From the NCBI GenBank assembly GCA_002723255.1, contig PBNW01000013.1, forward strand, positions 1-64,000: a DNA stretch of 64,000 bases, read 5' to 3'. Below are positions 9,081-17,992 of the stretch, piece after piece. The stretch's first letter is position 1. Each line of letters opens with the position of its first letter. Below the pieces are notes generated by a model. It was not told where the DNA came from and searched no databases. It was given only the letters and a program-made list of their open reading frames with translations. Source of the stretch: Pelagibacterium sp. (GTDB lineage: Bacteria > Pseudomonadota > Alphaproteobacteria > Rhizobiales > Devosiaceae). The position numbers and the translations under genes were made by a program.

Positions 9081-10751
9081 GTGACCGATACGCTCCGCAT
9101 TGCTCTCGCTCAACTGAACCCCAAAGTCGGTGCAATTGCCGAAAACCTCGCCACTGCACGCAGGGCGCTGGCAGAGGCCGAGGCGGCGGGCGCCGACATC
9201 CTGATGTTCACCGAACTCTATCTGACCGGCTATTTCCCAGAGGATTTGCTGTTCAAGCGCCAGTTCGTGACTGAAGCGATGGAAGCTGCGCGGGCCCTGG
9301 CACGCGAAACCAAGGGCCTCAACATCTCCGTGTTGCTGCCAACAATCTGGAGCACCGACGGTAAGCTCTACAACAGCGTTGTTCTGGCCGAGGATGGGGC
9401 GATCATCGACCGCCGGAACAAGGTCGAATTGCCCAATGACGATGTTTTTTATGAAAAGCGCTATTTCACGGCAGGCCAATTGCCGGAGCCGATGACGATC
9501 AGGGGTTTGTCGGTTGGTGTGCCGATCTGCGAGGATGTCTGGCATGAGCCGGTCTGCAAGGCGCTTGCCCAGAGCGGCGCGGAAATCCTGCTCTGCCCCA
9601 ACGGCTCACCTTATTGGCGTAACAAACAGCGGTTGCGGCTCGATCTCGTGCGTCAGCGCGTTGAGGAAACCGGACTGCCGATCCTTTATTCCAACCAGAT
9701 CGGCGGTCAGGACGAACTGGTGTTCGACGGGGCGAGCTTTGGCATCAATGTAGATGGCTCACTCGCCTTTCAGGGCAAGAGTTTCGTGCCCGATATGGTG
9801 ATGTCGGACTGGCGCAAAGGGGAAGGAGGCTGGCATTGCGTTGAGGGACATGTGACCGAACTTGTGCCGGTCAACGAAGCCCCGTGGCACGCCGCAATGC
9901 TCGGTTTGCGCGACTATGTCCATAAGAACGGCTTCAAGTCTGTGGTATTGGGACTGTCGGGCGGCATTGATTCCGCAGTGGTCGCGGCACTGGCCGTCGA
10001 TGCGCTGGGCGCCGAAAACGTTCACTGCCTGATGCTGCCTTATCGCTACACCTCGGAAGCCAGTTTGCGCGACGCCAAGGCGTGCGCGGAAACGCTTGGG
10101 GTGCGCTATGACATCGTGCCGATCGGTGCGCCGGTCGATGCGATCAACGAGAGCCTTGCCGCGGTTTTTGAGGGTCGCGCACCCGATATTACCGAGGAAA
10201 ATCTCCAGTCGCGCATGCGCGGCACCATCCTGATGGCGGTTTCCAACAAGCTCGGTTCGCTGCTGATCACCACGGGCAACAAGTCGGAAATGGCTGTGGG
10301 TTATGCAACGATCTATGGCGATATGAATGGCGACTACAATCCGATCAAGGATATGCCCAAGATGCAGGTCTATGGGCTGGCTGAATGGCGCAATTCCTAT
10401 TATCCCACCGATGTTCGCGGCCCGTCCGGCGTGGTCATTCCGCCCGAAATCATTTCCAAGGCCCCGAGCGCCTAACTGCGACCCGACCAGACCGACCAGG
10501 ATTCGCTGCCGCCATATCCCGTGCTCGACGCGATCATCGAAGCGCTGGTTGAAGATGAGCTTTCTCTGGCCGAAATCGTTGCCAAGGGGTTCGATGCCGA
10601 GTTGGTCAAGCGCATCGAACGGCTGATCTATATCGCCGAGTTCAAGCGTCGCCAGTCCGCGCCTGGCCCCAAGCTTACGCCCAAGGCTTTCGGCATCGGG
10701 CGGAAGTATCCCATCACTTCGGGCTATCGTGACGGGAGTGTCGCCCGATGA
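9081..10751 (+). pseudogene. nadE: NAD+ synthase (glutamine-hydrolysing), interrupted by an in-frame TAA
   Basis: This reading frame encodes a 556-residue glutamine-dependent NAD+ synthase that makes NAD+ from nicotinate adenine dinucleotide, but codon 465 (10473-10475) is TAA. Before the stop lie the nitrilase-type glutaminase domain (FTELYLTGYFPEDL, PICEDVW) and most of the synthetase domain (P-loop LSGGIDSAVV, TTGNKSEMAVGYATIYGD). After it, the frame stays open for 92 codons and carries the conserved tail LRPDQTDQDSLPPY and AFGIGRKYPI, then stops in an ATGA overlap with gltX. Family members read SAELRPDQ here, so the stop fits a single GAA-to-TAA change. A 464-residue product would lack a conserved synthetase loop. 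The start is GTG 9081 with a weak ribosome-binding site. Confidence 0.88.
10473..10475 (+). other. In-frame TAA stop replacing a conserved Glu codon of nadE
   Basis: The local codons read AGC GCC TAA CTG CGA CCC GAC CAG. Translation continues in the same frame with the conserved NadE tail until 10751. The position corresponds to the Glu of the family motif SAELRPDQ. One substitution (G to T) explains it; no frameshift is needed. Confidence 0.9.
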
Positions 10752-12076
10752 GCGTTGTCGTCCGCTACGCGCCATCGCCCACCGGCCGCCTGCATCTGGG
10801 CAATGCGCGCCCGTTGATTCTCAACTGGCTGTTCGCGCGAAAGAACGCCGGAAAATTCATCCTGCGTTTTGATGATACTGATACCGCTCGCTCGACCCAG
10901 GCCTTTGCCGCGGGCATCGAAGCCGATCTTGAATGGCTGAGCATTGTTCCCGAGGTGAAGGTTCGTCAGTCCGACCGACTGCCGCTCTATGATGCCGCAC
11001 GCGAGAGATTGATCGCCGAAGGGCGGCTCTACCCCGCTTATGAAACGGCCGACGAACTCGACCGCAAACGCAAGCGCACCCGGGCTCTGGGGCGCCCGCC
11101 GATCTATGATCGTGCTGCGCTCGACCTGACGGACGAGGACAGGGCAAGGCTTGAGGCCGAGGGCCGCAAGCCGCATTGGCGGTTCCGGCTCGATGGCCGC
11201 GCCGTGGCCTTTGAGGACCTCATCAAGGGCAGCCAGACAGTCAATACCGGTTCCATGTCCGACCCCGTGGTGATCCGCGAGGATGGCAGCTATCTCTACA
11301 CCTTTACCTCGGTGGTCGATGATATCGATATGGGCATTACCCATATCATTCGGGGCGAAGACCACGTTTCCAACACGGGTACGCAGATCGAGCTTTTTGA
11401 AGCGCTCGGCGCGCCCGCCCCGGTTTTCGGCCACCATAATCTTCTGACCGATGCAGAGGGGCATGGGTTTTCCAAAAGGCTGGGTTCGCTCTCGCTGAGC
11501 CAGCTGCGCGAGGATGGTTATGAGCCGTTGGCGGTTGCCATCATGGCGTCGATCACCGGCACGTCGCTGCCGGTCGAACCGTATCCCGATCTCGATGCAA
11601 TTGCCGAAAAGCTCGAGTTCTCGATGATTTCGCACGGGTCGGCGCGCTTTGATCCCGCAGAACTCGAAACCCTCAATGCGCGCATCGTCCATGCAATGGA
11701 TTTTGCCACAGTACGTGAGCGATTGGGCGATATCGGTGGAATGACCCAAGCGGCATGGCTTGCCCTGCGCGACAACGTTTCCCGACTGTCACAACTCGTT
11801 CCGCTCTATGAGGATGTCGTGGTCAACGCCAATCCGATCATTGCAGATGAAGACAGGGACTTCATCTCCCTTGCGCGTGAAACCTTGCCCGACGAGCCCT
11901 GGGACGAAAAGACATGGGGCCAGTGGACCGGCCTTCTCAAGGAAAAATCGGGCCGCAAGGGTAAGGCGCTTTTTCTGCCGCTGCGCTTGGCGTTGACCGG
12001 CAGGCACGAGGGCCCTGAGCTTAAGGCTCTTCTGCCGGTTCTGGGACGTAAGGTGTCTCTGGTCCGACTATCCTGA
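10748..12076 (+). CDS. gltX: Glutamate--tRNA ligase (GltX)
   Basis: A 442-residue class I aminoacyl-tRNA synthetase that charges tRNA(Glu). The HIGH-type motif is PSPTGRLHLGNARP near the N-terminus and the KMSKS-type loop is FSKRLGSLS. The form SKRLGS and the short length resemble the second GluRS of many alphaproteobacteria, so it could be the isoform that charges a subset of Glu/Gln tRNAs. The ATG overlaps the natural nadE stop by 4 bases (ATGA), so translation is probably coupled to nadE. That coupling may be weakened by the premature nadE stop 273 bases upstream. The 3' end overlaps the convergent DUF2865 gene by 56 bases. Confidence 0.93.
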   Translation: MSVVVRYAPSPTGRLHLGNARPLILNWLFARKNAGKFILRFDDTDTARSTQAFAAGIEADLEWLSIVPEVKVRQSDRLPLYDAARERLIAEGRLYPAYETADELDRKRKRTRALGRPPIYDRAALDLTDEDRARLEAEGRKPHWRFRLDGRAVAFEDLIKGSQTVNTGSMSDPVVIREDGSYLYTFTSVVDDIDMGITHIIRGEDHVSNTGTQIELFEALGAPAPVFGHHNLLTDAEGHGFSKRLGSLSLSQLREDGYEPLAVAIMASITGTSLPVEPYPDLDAIAEKLEFSMISHGSARFDPAELETLNARIVHAMDFATVRERLGDIGGMTQAAWLALRDNVSRLSQLVPLYEDVVVNANPIIADEDRDFISLARETLPDEPWDEKTWGQWTGLLKEKSGRKGKALFLPLRLALTGRHEGPELKALLPVLGRKVSLVRLS

Positions 12077-13148
12077 CGTTCTTGTCGCCGAAGGCCACGA
12101 CACGCATATTCGGTCCCTCGAGGTCGGGCTGCGCGAGCATGGGATCGGCAGTGCCATCGGCCCGGGGTCGGGGGCGTGGCAAGGGCACGTAAATCAAGTC
12201 AGCCACGACTGCTTGAGCTTGCTGGGTGCCCCGCGGGTCGGGTTGCGGCAAGGGAAACTCCAGGTCGCCGAAATCGATAATCGCACGCGACTGCTCGCCT
12301 TGATTGTTCAAGGCAATCGTCCCGACCGTTTCGCGCGTCTGGCACGAACAGCTCGTATCGATTTCTTCGCGAAAGCGAAACGCATACGACATTGAACGGT
12401 ATGGCGTGCCGGACAGCGAAATCATGTCTTCGGGCTCTTCCCCCGGATTTCTGTATGAAAACAGGGCAACTTCGGTCCCCGGACACATCTCGTGGCAGCG
12501 AATGGCGTCTTGGGCGACATAGTCGTCGGTGGTGGAAAAGCTGATCGGCCAGTAAAAGCCGTCGCAGGTGCGCACGCAGACCGTGCGACGGGTTTGCTGC
12601 GTACTCCAGGGATTGTAGGAGCCATCGATGTAATCGTATCCGCCACCGAAAATATCGTCGAGCAGGCCGCCCCGCGTTCCCTCATTGCCGAAGGTGACTC
12701 CCGACTGGCCGGTATCACAGCCATATCGTTGATAATCGGCCATGACCTGCTGGTAGTTCTGGGCCAGAGTCTGGCCCTCCTGAGCCATTGAGGTCAGCTG
12801 TTCGACCTGGCTGCGGCCAAGTGTAATGGACTGGGCAATCGATTGGCACTGACCCGATAGCGCCTGCCCGGCATTGAGGAGCTGCTGGCAGCCCGATGCA
12901 ACCCATTGGCTTTCGGCCTGACGCACCTCGACCTGTCGGTTCTGGAGCTCGCGGGCAATGCCGTTAAAACTCTGAAACATCTGGTTGCGCTCGATGCCGC
13001 GCAGGATGGCGGTGATCTGGCCGCAATTCTGATTTTGCGCCATCGCGGCGGACATGTCGCCAAAAACAAAGGCAAGAGAGGCCAGAAGGGCGATCAGCAG
13101 GCGCACCCACCCGGCAAAAGAACAACGAACTGAAATCATACCGTCCAT
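12021..13148 (-). CDS. Exported DUF2865 domain protein
   Basis: A 375-residue secreted protein with a signal peptide (residues about 14-37, ending AMA). After a Gln-rich helical segment (about 40-150) comes the DUF2865 core with the motif VCVRTCDGFYWPISFST and the segments CHEMCPGTEVALFSYRNPGE and TPYRSMSYAFRFRE. Repeated Cys residues suggest periplasmic disulfides. DUF2865 is essentially restricted to Hyphomicrobiales and its function is not known to me. The start at 13148 is not decided; Met4 (13139) is an alternative with similarly weak ribosome-binding sites. The C-terminal coding region overlaps the end of gltX on the opposite strand. Confidence 0.82.
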   Translation of the reverse strand: MDGMISVRCSFAGWVRLLIALLASLAFVFGDMSAAMAQNQNCGQITAILRGIERNQMFQSFNGIARELQNRQVEVRQAESQWVASGCQQLLNAGQALSGQCQSIAQSITLGRSQVEQLTSMAQEGQTLAQNYQQVMADYQRYGCDTGQSGVTFGNEGTRGGLLDDIFGGGYDYIDGSYNPWSTQQTRRTVCVRTCDGFYWPISFSTTDDYVAQDAIRCHEMCPGTEVALFSYRNPGEEPEDMISLSGTPYRSMSYAFRFREEIDTSCSCQTRETVGTIALNNQGEQSRAIIDFGDLEFPLPQPDPRGTQQAQAVVADLIYVPLPRPRPRADGTADPMLAQPDLEGPNMRVVAFGDKNVRIVGPETPYVPEPAEEP

Positions 13149-13272
13149 GTGGTGCCCGCTGCGACCTTTGCGATCCGCTTATCAGGCTTTTGTCTCAACG
13201 CAAGGCTTTAACTGTGCCAAGGTATGGGCCATCTTAGCGGCCAATGCCAATCACTTCCGGTCTTATCCACTC

Positions 13273-14286
13273 ATGAAACTCGCCACGCTGCGCAACGGTC
13301 GTCCCGACGGACATCTGGTTATCGTCTCGAAAGACCTTGCCCGTTTCGCGTCTGCGGGGCGCATAGCCTCCAACCTGCAGGATGCGCTCGACGAGTGGGA
13401 ACGTTGCGCCCCGATTCTCCATGCCGTCAGCGATCAGCTTAACAATGGCGAAATCGCCGGCATGGCGTTCGACCCGCGCGAGGCGTTGGCACCATTGCCT
13501 CGAGCCTACCAGTGGATCGACGGCTCGGGCTATATGGTGCATCTCGACAGGGTCCGCACCCTCAAGGGGAGCCACGACACCGAACTGCAGGACGAACGCC
13601 CCCTGATGTATCAGGGCGGCTCGGACAGTTTCGTTGCGCCCATGGCGCCCATTGTCGTGCCCGAGGACGGGCTCGCTGTCGATTTCGAAGCGGAGGTGGT
13701 GGTCGTCATCGGGCATGTGCTAATGCGCCCGAGCCGGGAGGATGCCAGCGCCGCGATCCGGCTGATCGGAATATGCAATGACGTTTCCCTGCGTAAACTG
13801 GTTCTCAACGACCTCCAGAACGGGTTCGGTTTTTTCCACGCCAAGCCCGCGACCAGTTTCGCCCCGATCTTTGTGACCCCCGACGAGCTGGGCGAGAGCT
13901 GGAAGGACAACCGGCTCCATCTCAAGGTGCGCATTCACGTCAACAACAGTCTTTATGGCCAGCCCAATGCAGGTCGAGACATGCGCTTCGATTTCGCCGA
14001 TCTGATCGTTGCGGCCGCGCAGACGCGCGAACTCGGCGTGGGCACCATCATCGGGTCCGGAACCGTCGCCAACGCCCATGATGAGATATTGCCGCTCAAG
14101 CATGACGGCATAGGTTTTGGCTGCATCGCTGAAGCCAGAACGGCCGAAAAGAGCAAGATCGGCAAGGCTCGCACGCCGTTCCTCGCTCTTGATGACATTG
14201 TGCGGATAAACGCTGTGGACAACGAAAACCGTTCGGTTTTCGGCTCTATCGAGCAATCGGTAAAGCTCTTGGAGTCGGGCAGATAG
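13273..14286 (+). CDS. Fumarylacetoacetate hydrolase (FAH) family protein
   Basis: A 337-residue member of the FAH/2-oxo-hydratase superfamily. It has the N-terminal cap-like extension typical of the 330-340 residue subgroup (MKLATLRNGRPDGHLVIVSKDL), then the FAH fold with metal-site acidic residues in DFEAEVVVVIG and ICNDVSLR, and the GVGTIIGSGTVAN segment. Members cleave C-C bonds of acyl-pyruvate-type compounds; the substrate cannot be read from the sequence. The start is ATG 13273; the longer frame (from 13054) runs through the divergent DUF2865 gene. No other aromatic-degradation gene is adjacent, so pathway membership is open. Confidence 0.88.
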   Translation: MKLATLRNGRPDGHLVIVSKDLARFASAGRIASNLQDALDEWERCAPILHAVSDQLNNGEIAGMAFDPREALAPLPRAYQWIDGSGYMVHLDRVRTLKGSHDTELQDERPLMYQGGSDSFVAPMAPIVVPEDGLAVDFEAEVVVVIGHVLMRPSREDASAAIRLIGICNDVSLRKLVLNDLQNGFGFFHAKPATSFAPIFVTPDELGESWKDNRLHLKVRIHVNNSLYGQPNAGRDMRFDFADLIVAAAQTRELGVGTIIGSGTVANAHDEILPLKHDGIGFGCIAEARTAEKSKIGKARTPFLALDDIVRINAVDNENRSVFGSIEQSVKLLESGR

Positions 14287-14320
14287 TCAGAGCTTACAGG
14301 AGCGCCAAACACGTCAGGTC

Positions 14321-14360
14321 TCGCGGCCGCTAGCGGCTTCCCAGTGCCGACCGGCCGCGA
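14321..14360. repeat. Inverted repeat after the FAH-family gene
   Basis: TCGCGGCCG (14321-14329) and CGGCCGCGA (14352-14360) are perfectly complementary around a 22-base loop. There is no T-run, so it is not a typical terminator. Confidence 0.5.
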
Positions 14361-14510
14361 AAACTTCGCCTCTCTAAAACTTTCCGTGATCGGGATGGTC
14401 GGCGCGATGATACCGTGCCAGTCTAAATCATCGGAACACGGGCAGTGGTTCCGGTTCATCCGCACTCGGATGGAAGTCACTTTCTGACTAAACTCCAAAG
14501 TCTTCGTTCT

Positions 14511-14541
14511 GGGGGTGGCGTGTCGGCGCCGCCCCTATTTT
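14511..14541 (+). terminator. Intrinsic terminator inside the cysS leader region
   Basis: GGGGTGGCG (14512-14520) pairs with CGCCGCCCC (14527-14535) with one G-U pair and a 6-base loop, followed by TATTTT. It is 225 bases past the FAH-family gene and 185 bases before cysS, so it may end upstream transcription or act as an attenuator. Confidence 0.6.
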
Positions 14542-14582
14542 CATGCTTGATTTGGGGTTTGTTCCCGTCCATTGTGCGGCCC

Positions 14583-14633
14583 ATGAAAACCAATGGCCTG
14601 ACCTGCATTATTGGCTGCACCATTATCCGCTAA
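14583..14633 (+). CDS. Candidate 16-residue cysteine-containing leader peptide
   Basis: The frame reads MKTNGLTCIIGCTIIR and stops at TAA 14631-14633. It has two Cys codons (TGC) among 16, in a short frame 93 bases before the cysteinyl-tRNA synthetase start. No convincing Shine-Dalgarno sequence precedes the ATG. Its start region is complementary to 14651-14660. It could be an amino-acid-sensing leader peptide; it could equally be a chance frame. No homologue can be checked here. Confidence 0.3.
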   Translation: MKTNGLTCIIGCTIIR

Positions 14634-14726
14634 CGTAAAGTTGGCGGCGCGGTTTTCATGTTCCCGGCACAAAGGAGTGGACCCGCTGCCAGCAGCGTAA
14701 ACTCTTGCGCCTGGGGACATCACCTT

Positions 14727-16133
14727 ATGCCGTCGCAACTGCCGACCCTGAAGCTTCACAACACGCTCACCCGCACCAAAGAGGACTTTGTCCCCATCAA
14801 TCGGGACAATGTGCGGATGTATGTGTGTGGGCCGACGGTCTATGACTTTGCCCATATCGGCAACGCCCGCCCGGTGATCGTCTTCGATATGATGTTCCGC
14901 CTGCTGCGCCACGTCTATGGTGAAGACCACGTGACCTATGTGCGCAACATCACTGACGTCGACGACAAGATCAACGCCCGCGCTCTGCGCGATTACCCCG
15001 ATCTGCCGCTCAACGAAGCCATCCGCAAGGTGACCGAGAAAACGGCCACCCAGTTCGAAAAGGACGTGGCCGCGCTCGGCTGCTTGCCACCTTCGGTCGA
15101 ACCGCGCGCCACCGAACACATCGGGGGCATGGTCACTATCATCGAACGGCTGGTCGCCAAGGGCCATGCCTATGAGGCTGGCGGCGAGGTGCTGTTTCGC
15201 GTTTCCTCCATGGCCGATTACGGTCAGCTCTCGGGCCGCAATCTCGAAGACAACATCGCCGGCGCCCGCGTCGCTGTTGAAAGTCACAAGGAAAATCCCG
15301 CCGATTTCGTGCTCTGGAAGGCCTCGAGCGAAAATGAGCCGGGCTGGGACAGCCCTTGGGGCCGCGGCCGCCCCGGCTGGCACATTGAATGCTCGGCTAT
15401 GAGCCAAGCCTTTCTGGGTGAAACCTTCGACATTCATGGTGGCGGGCTGGACCTGATCTTCCCCCATCACGAAAACGAAATCGCCCAGTCGCGCTGCGCA
15501 CACGGCACCGAAATGATGGCCAATTACTGGATGCACAACGGCTATCTGCAGCTCGAGGGTCGCAAGATGAGCAAGTCGGAGGGCAATTTCGTCACAATTC
15601 ACGACCTGCTGGAAACAGAGAAATTCGGCGGGCGCAAATGGCCGGGCGAAGTGCTGCGGCTGGCGATGCTGATGACGCACTACCGTGAGCCGATCGATTT
15701 TTCGGTGGCGCGGCTGGAGGAGGCCGAAAACAAGCTGGTGAGTTGGCAGCGCGCTGCACAGGCTGGGAAAGAAACGGCCCCCGACGCATCAACGATTGCC
15801 GAGTTGGCCGATGACCTCAATTTTTCCCGCGCGTCGACAGTTCTGGACGCCATGGCGCGCAAAGCCAACCGGGGGACGGTGTCAGCCGCCCATTGTCTTG
15901 CAGCAACGCTCAAGCTCTTTGGCTTTTCGATCAATAGTCTCCTGAAAAATGACGCTGGCGACTCGTCTGGCATCGAAGATCAGATCGATGCCCGGCTAGG
16001 TGCACTGGCGGCGAAGGACTTTGCTATGGCCGACGCCATCCGCAACAAACTGCTCAAAGATGGCATCCAGTTGATGGACTACAAAGACCCCGAATCCGGC
16101 GAACGCCGCACCAAATGGGAGATCAAGCGATGA
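14727..16133 (+). CDS. cysS: Cysteine--tRNA ligase
   Basis: A 468-residue class I aminoacyl-tRNA synthetase that charges tRNA(Cys). It has the zinc-site/HIGH region ([18 protein letters not shown]), the zinc-ligand blocks GWHIECSAM and [11 protein letters not shown], and the signature loop KMSKSEGN. The C-terminal part is the anticodon-binding helical domain. ATG 14727 gives the normal N-terminus ([21 protein letters not shown]); a longer frame from 14658 adds residues without family similarity. It heads a tightly packed operon: the stop overlaps the first GFA-family gene by four bases (ATGA). Confidence 0.95.
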   Translation: MPSQLPTLKLHNTLTRTKEDFVPINRDNVRMYVCGPTVYDFAHIGNARPVIVFDMMFRLLRHVYGEDHVTYVRNITDVDDKINARALRDYPDLPLNEAIRKVTEKTATQFEKDVAALGCLPPSVEPRATEHIGGMVTIIERLVAKGHAYEAGGEVLFRVSSMADYGQLSGRNLEDNIAGARVAVESHKENPADFVLWKASSENEPGWDSPWGRGRPGWHIECSAMSQAFLGETFDIHGGGLDLIFPHHENEIAQSRCAHGTEMMANYWMHNGYLQLEGRKMSKSEGNFVTIHDLLETEKFGGRKWPGEVLRLAMLMTHYREPIDFSVARLEEAENKLVSWQRAAQAGKETAPDASTIAELADDLNFSRASTVLDAMARKANRGTVSAAHCLAATLKLFGFSINSLLKNDAGDSSGIEDQIDARLGALAAKDFAMADAIRNKLLKDGIQLMDYKDPESGERRTKWEIKR

Positions 16134-16612
16134 GCGCCATCGAAGCCAGTGAAACCCTGACTGGCGGTTGCCAGTGCGGTGCCGTGCGCTTTGCCACCAA
16201 ACTGGTGGGCCGCGGCTCGATCTGCCATTGCCGCATGTGCCAGAAGGCGTTCGGAAGTTTTTTCGGTCCTCTGGTCACCTCTCATGATGGGCACTGGACG
16301 CGTGGCGAACCCAAATGGTTCCAGTCTTCCGACGCCGCGCGTCGTGCGTTTTGCGGCGAGTGTGGAACGCCGCTGGCCTACGAGACCAAGTTCGGTCTGG
16401 AGTTGGCCATTGGCGCCTTTGACGAACCGGAAAAAGTGCCGCCTGTAATTCAGGTCAATCTGAGCGACAGGACGTCCTTTTTCGAGGACCTGTCCACGCT
16501 GCCGGTGCGCGAGACAACCGATGAATGGCGTGATTTCATGTCGGGTATCCATTCCAACCAGCATCCCGACCACGATACGGAATCCTGGCCGCCAAAGGAG
16601 GATACGCTTTGA
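16130..16612 (+). CDS. GFA/CENP-V family zinc protein, paralogue 1 of 3
   Basis: A 160-residue protein of the glutathione-dependent formaldehyde-activating enzyme (GFA)/CENP-V fold. The Cys zinc-ligand motifs are complete: [10 protein letters not shown] (about residue 13), [13 protein letters not shown] and FCGECGTPL. It ends with the tail [10 protein letters not shown] that all three tandem paralogues share. Gfa of Paracoccus was proposed to promote S-hydroxymethylglutathione formation, but most family members have no proven activity, so the substrate is open. ATG 16130 overlaps the cysS stop (ATGA), and its own stop overlaps the TTG start of the next copy. Confidence 0.87.
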   Translation: MSAIEASETLTGGCQCGAVRFATKLVGRGSICHCRMCQKAFGSFFGPLVTSHDGHWTRGEPKWFQSSDAARRAFCGECGTPLAYETKFGLELAIGAFDEPEKVPPVIQVNLSDRTSFFEDLSTLPVRETTDEWRDFMSGIHSNQHPDHDTESWPPKEDTL

Positions 16613-17109
16613 ACCGCATCGATATGGAGGTCAGCGGTGGCTGCCAGTGTGGCGCCGTGCGCTATCATTCCACCCAGATGCTCGACAATTCGCATCTTTG
16701 CCATTGCCGCATGTGCCAGAAGGCGTCGGGAAGCATTTTCGCCGGGCTCGTCGCAGCACCCGATGATACATTGGTATGGACCCGCGGCAAGCCGGCGATC
16801 TGGCGCAGTTCGGAGAATGTGGAACGCGGTTTTTGCGCCAATTGCGGCACGCCGCTGTTCTATCACGACGTCAACAATGGCCGTACCAACCTCATGATCG
16901 GTTCGCTCGATAATCCGAGCGCGTTCCCGCCAGGTGCCAATACCGGCACGGAAGGGGCGGTGTCGTGGTTTGAAACGATCACGTCCATAGAAGATGGTGG
17001 TGCGACCGAGACCGACCGGGAGGCCTGGGCTTCGGCCATCAAGGCTACCAACCACCAGCATCCCGATCACGACACGCCCGATTGGCAGGCCAGGCCGAGG
17101 CAGCAATGA
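16609..17109 (+). CDS. GFA/CENP-V family zinc protein, paralogue 2 of 3
   Basis: A 166-residue GFA-family protein with intact motifs [23 protein letters not shown] and FCANCGTPL, and the shared tail QHPDHDTPDW. I chose the TTG at 16609 because a strong AAAGGAGG ribosome-binding site ends about 7 bases before it, and the TTGA overlaps the stop of paralogue 1. ATG 16624 is a weaker alternative. The divergence from its neighbours in the substrate-facing middle (residues about 55-130) suggests that the copies differ in ligand preference rather than being recent duplicates. Confidence 0.86.
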   Translation: MNRIDMEVSGGCQCGAVRYHSTQMLDNSHLCHCRMCQKASGSIFAGLVAAPDDTLVWTRGKPAIWRSSENVERGFCANCGTPLFYHDVNNGRTNLMIGSLDNPSAFPPGANTGTEGAVSWFETITSIEDGGATETDREAWASAIKATNHQHPDHDTPDWQARPRQQ

Positions 17110-17573
17110 GCCAAGTTCACACCGGAGGCTGTCAGTGCGGCGCCATACGGTTTCGGGTCACCGGTCCGGTGATCGATACATCGATCTGTCATTGCCGTAT
17201 GTGCCAGAAAGCAACCGGCGGTCTGTTCGGCGCCTATGTGGCCGTTGAAAACACCTTTCTTGAATGGACGCGTGGAGAGCCCTCCCGCTTTCAAAGCTCG
17301 TCGGTGGCCAAGCGCGGCTTCTGTCCGTCCTGTGGCGCGCCGCTGACCTTTGAATGGGCCGAAAATCGAACGGCGCTGGCCATAGGCTGCTTTGATGTGC
17401 CCGAGGACTTCGCATTCGACGTGGCCTATGCCAGCGAAAAGATGCATCCCACGATTTCAAGTCTGCCACTTGTCCCAGCCAGCCCCTTGGCCGATACGCC
17501 CGAGGCTGAGTCAGCCTACGCCTCGATGAAGAGTTTTCAGCATCCAGACCACGATACTGACCATTGGCCATAA
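17106..17573 (+). CDS. GFA/CENP-V family zinc protein, paralogue 3 of 3
   Basis: A 155-residue GFA-family protein with motifs [23 protein letters not shown] and FCPSCGAPL, and the shared tail QHPDHDTDHW. ATG 17106 overlaps the stop of paralogue 2 (ATGA), so all three are translationally chained behind cysS. Thirteen bases after its stop comes the VOC gene. It is the shortest copy and ends directly after the conserved tail. Confidence 0.86.
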   Translation: MSQVHTGGCQCGAIRFRVTGPVIDTSICHCRMCQKATGGLFGAYVAVENTFLEWTRGEPSRFQSSSVAKRGFCPSCGAPLTFEWAENRTALAIGCFDVPEDFAFDVAYASEKMHPTISSLPLVPASPLADTPEAESAYASMKSFQHPDHDTDHWP

Positions 17574-17585
17574 GGGAGGAGCCAT

Positions 17586-17966
17586 ATGAGCATGATCGAC
17601 CATTTCGGATTGACGGTCGCCGATTATCGGGCATCACGGGATTTCTACGATTCCGTTCTTGCGACGCTGGGCTATGGACGGCTGCGGGAATTTGAAATTC
17701 CCGGTGGCATGATCGCTGGCTTTGGCGAGGAAAAGCCCGAATTCTGGATCCAGTCGGGTGGGCGTTGCACGGGCAGGCTCCATATTGCGTTCGCTGCAAA
17801 ATCGCGGGCAGATGTGGAGGCTTTTTATAGAACAGCGCTCGACGCAGGCGGCCGCGACAACGGTGCTCCCGGTGTTCGCGAAGTATACCACCCCGATTAT
17901 TACGGCGCCTTCGTTTTCGACCCGGACGGCCACAACATCGAAGCGGTCTGTCACGCGCCCACCTGA
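17586..17966 (+). CDS. VOC family (glyoxalase/bleomycin-resistance fold) protein
   Basis: A 126-residue single-domain vicinal-oxygen-chelate protein. It opens with MIDHFGLTVADYRASRDFYDSVL and closes with FVFDPDGHNIEAVCH, the usual paired beta-alpha-beta halves with putative metal ligands His6 and Glu near residue 119. The family includes glyoxalase I, dioxygenases and antibiotic-binding proteins; the enzyme activity is not readable. A strong GGGAGGAG site precedes ATG 17586. Its place beside GFA proteins makes a glutathione-linked aldehyde role tempting, but that is inference. Confidence 0.85.
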   Translation: MSMIDHFGLTVADYRASRDFYDSVLATLGYGRLREFEIPGGMIAGFGEEKPEFWIQSGGRCTGRLHIAFAAKSRADVEAFYRTALDAGGRDNGAPGVREVYHPDYYGAFVFDPDGHNIEAVCHAPT

Positions 17967-17992
17967 CATTTTTCAAGAAGTATCGACCTCAC

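Larger units (their letters stand above)
14287..14726 (+). promoter_or_regulatory. 440-base structured leader upstream of cysS
   Basis: This long gap holds four visible elements. (1) A 9-base inverted repeat at 14321-14329/14352-14360. (2) An intrinsic terminator at 14511-14541. (3) A 16-codon open frame at 14583-14633 with two Cys codons. (4) A 10-base long-range complement, CATGAAAACC (14582-14591) with GGTTTTCATG (14651-14660), that would bury the start of the small frame. Further short pairings (CCAAT 14590-14594 with ATTGG 14610-14614) compete with the last. The arrangement suggests a regulated 5' leader for the cysS operon, possibly responsive to cysteine or cysteinyl-tRNA. This is inference only. 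Confidence 0.4.

Noticed and set aside
14541-15680. 379-codon minus-strand frame opposite cysS
   Set aside because: Antisense shadow of a complete cysteinyl-tRNA synthetase.
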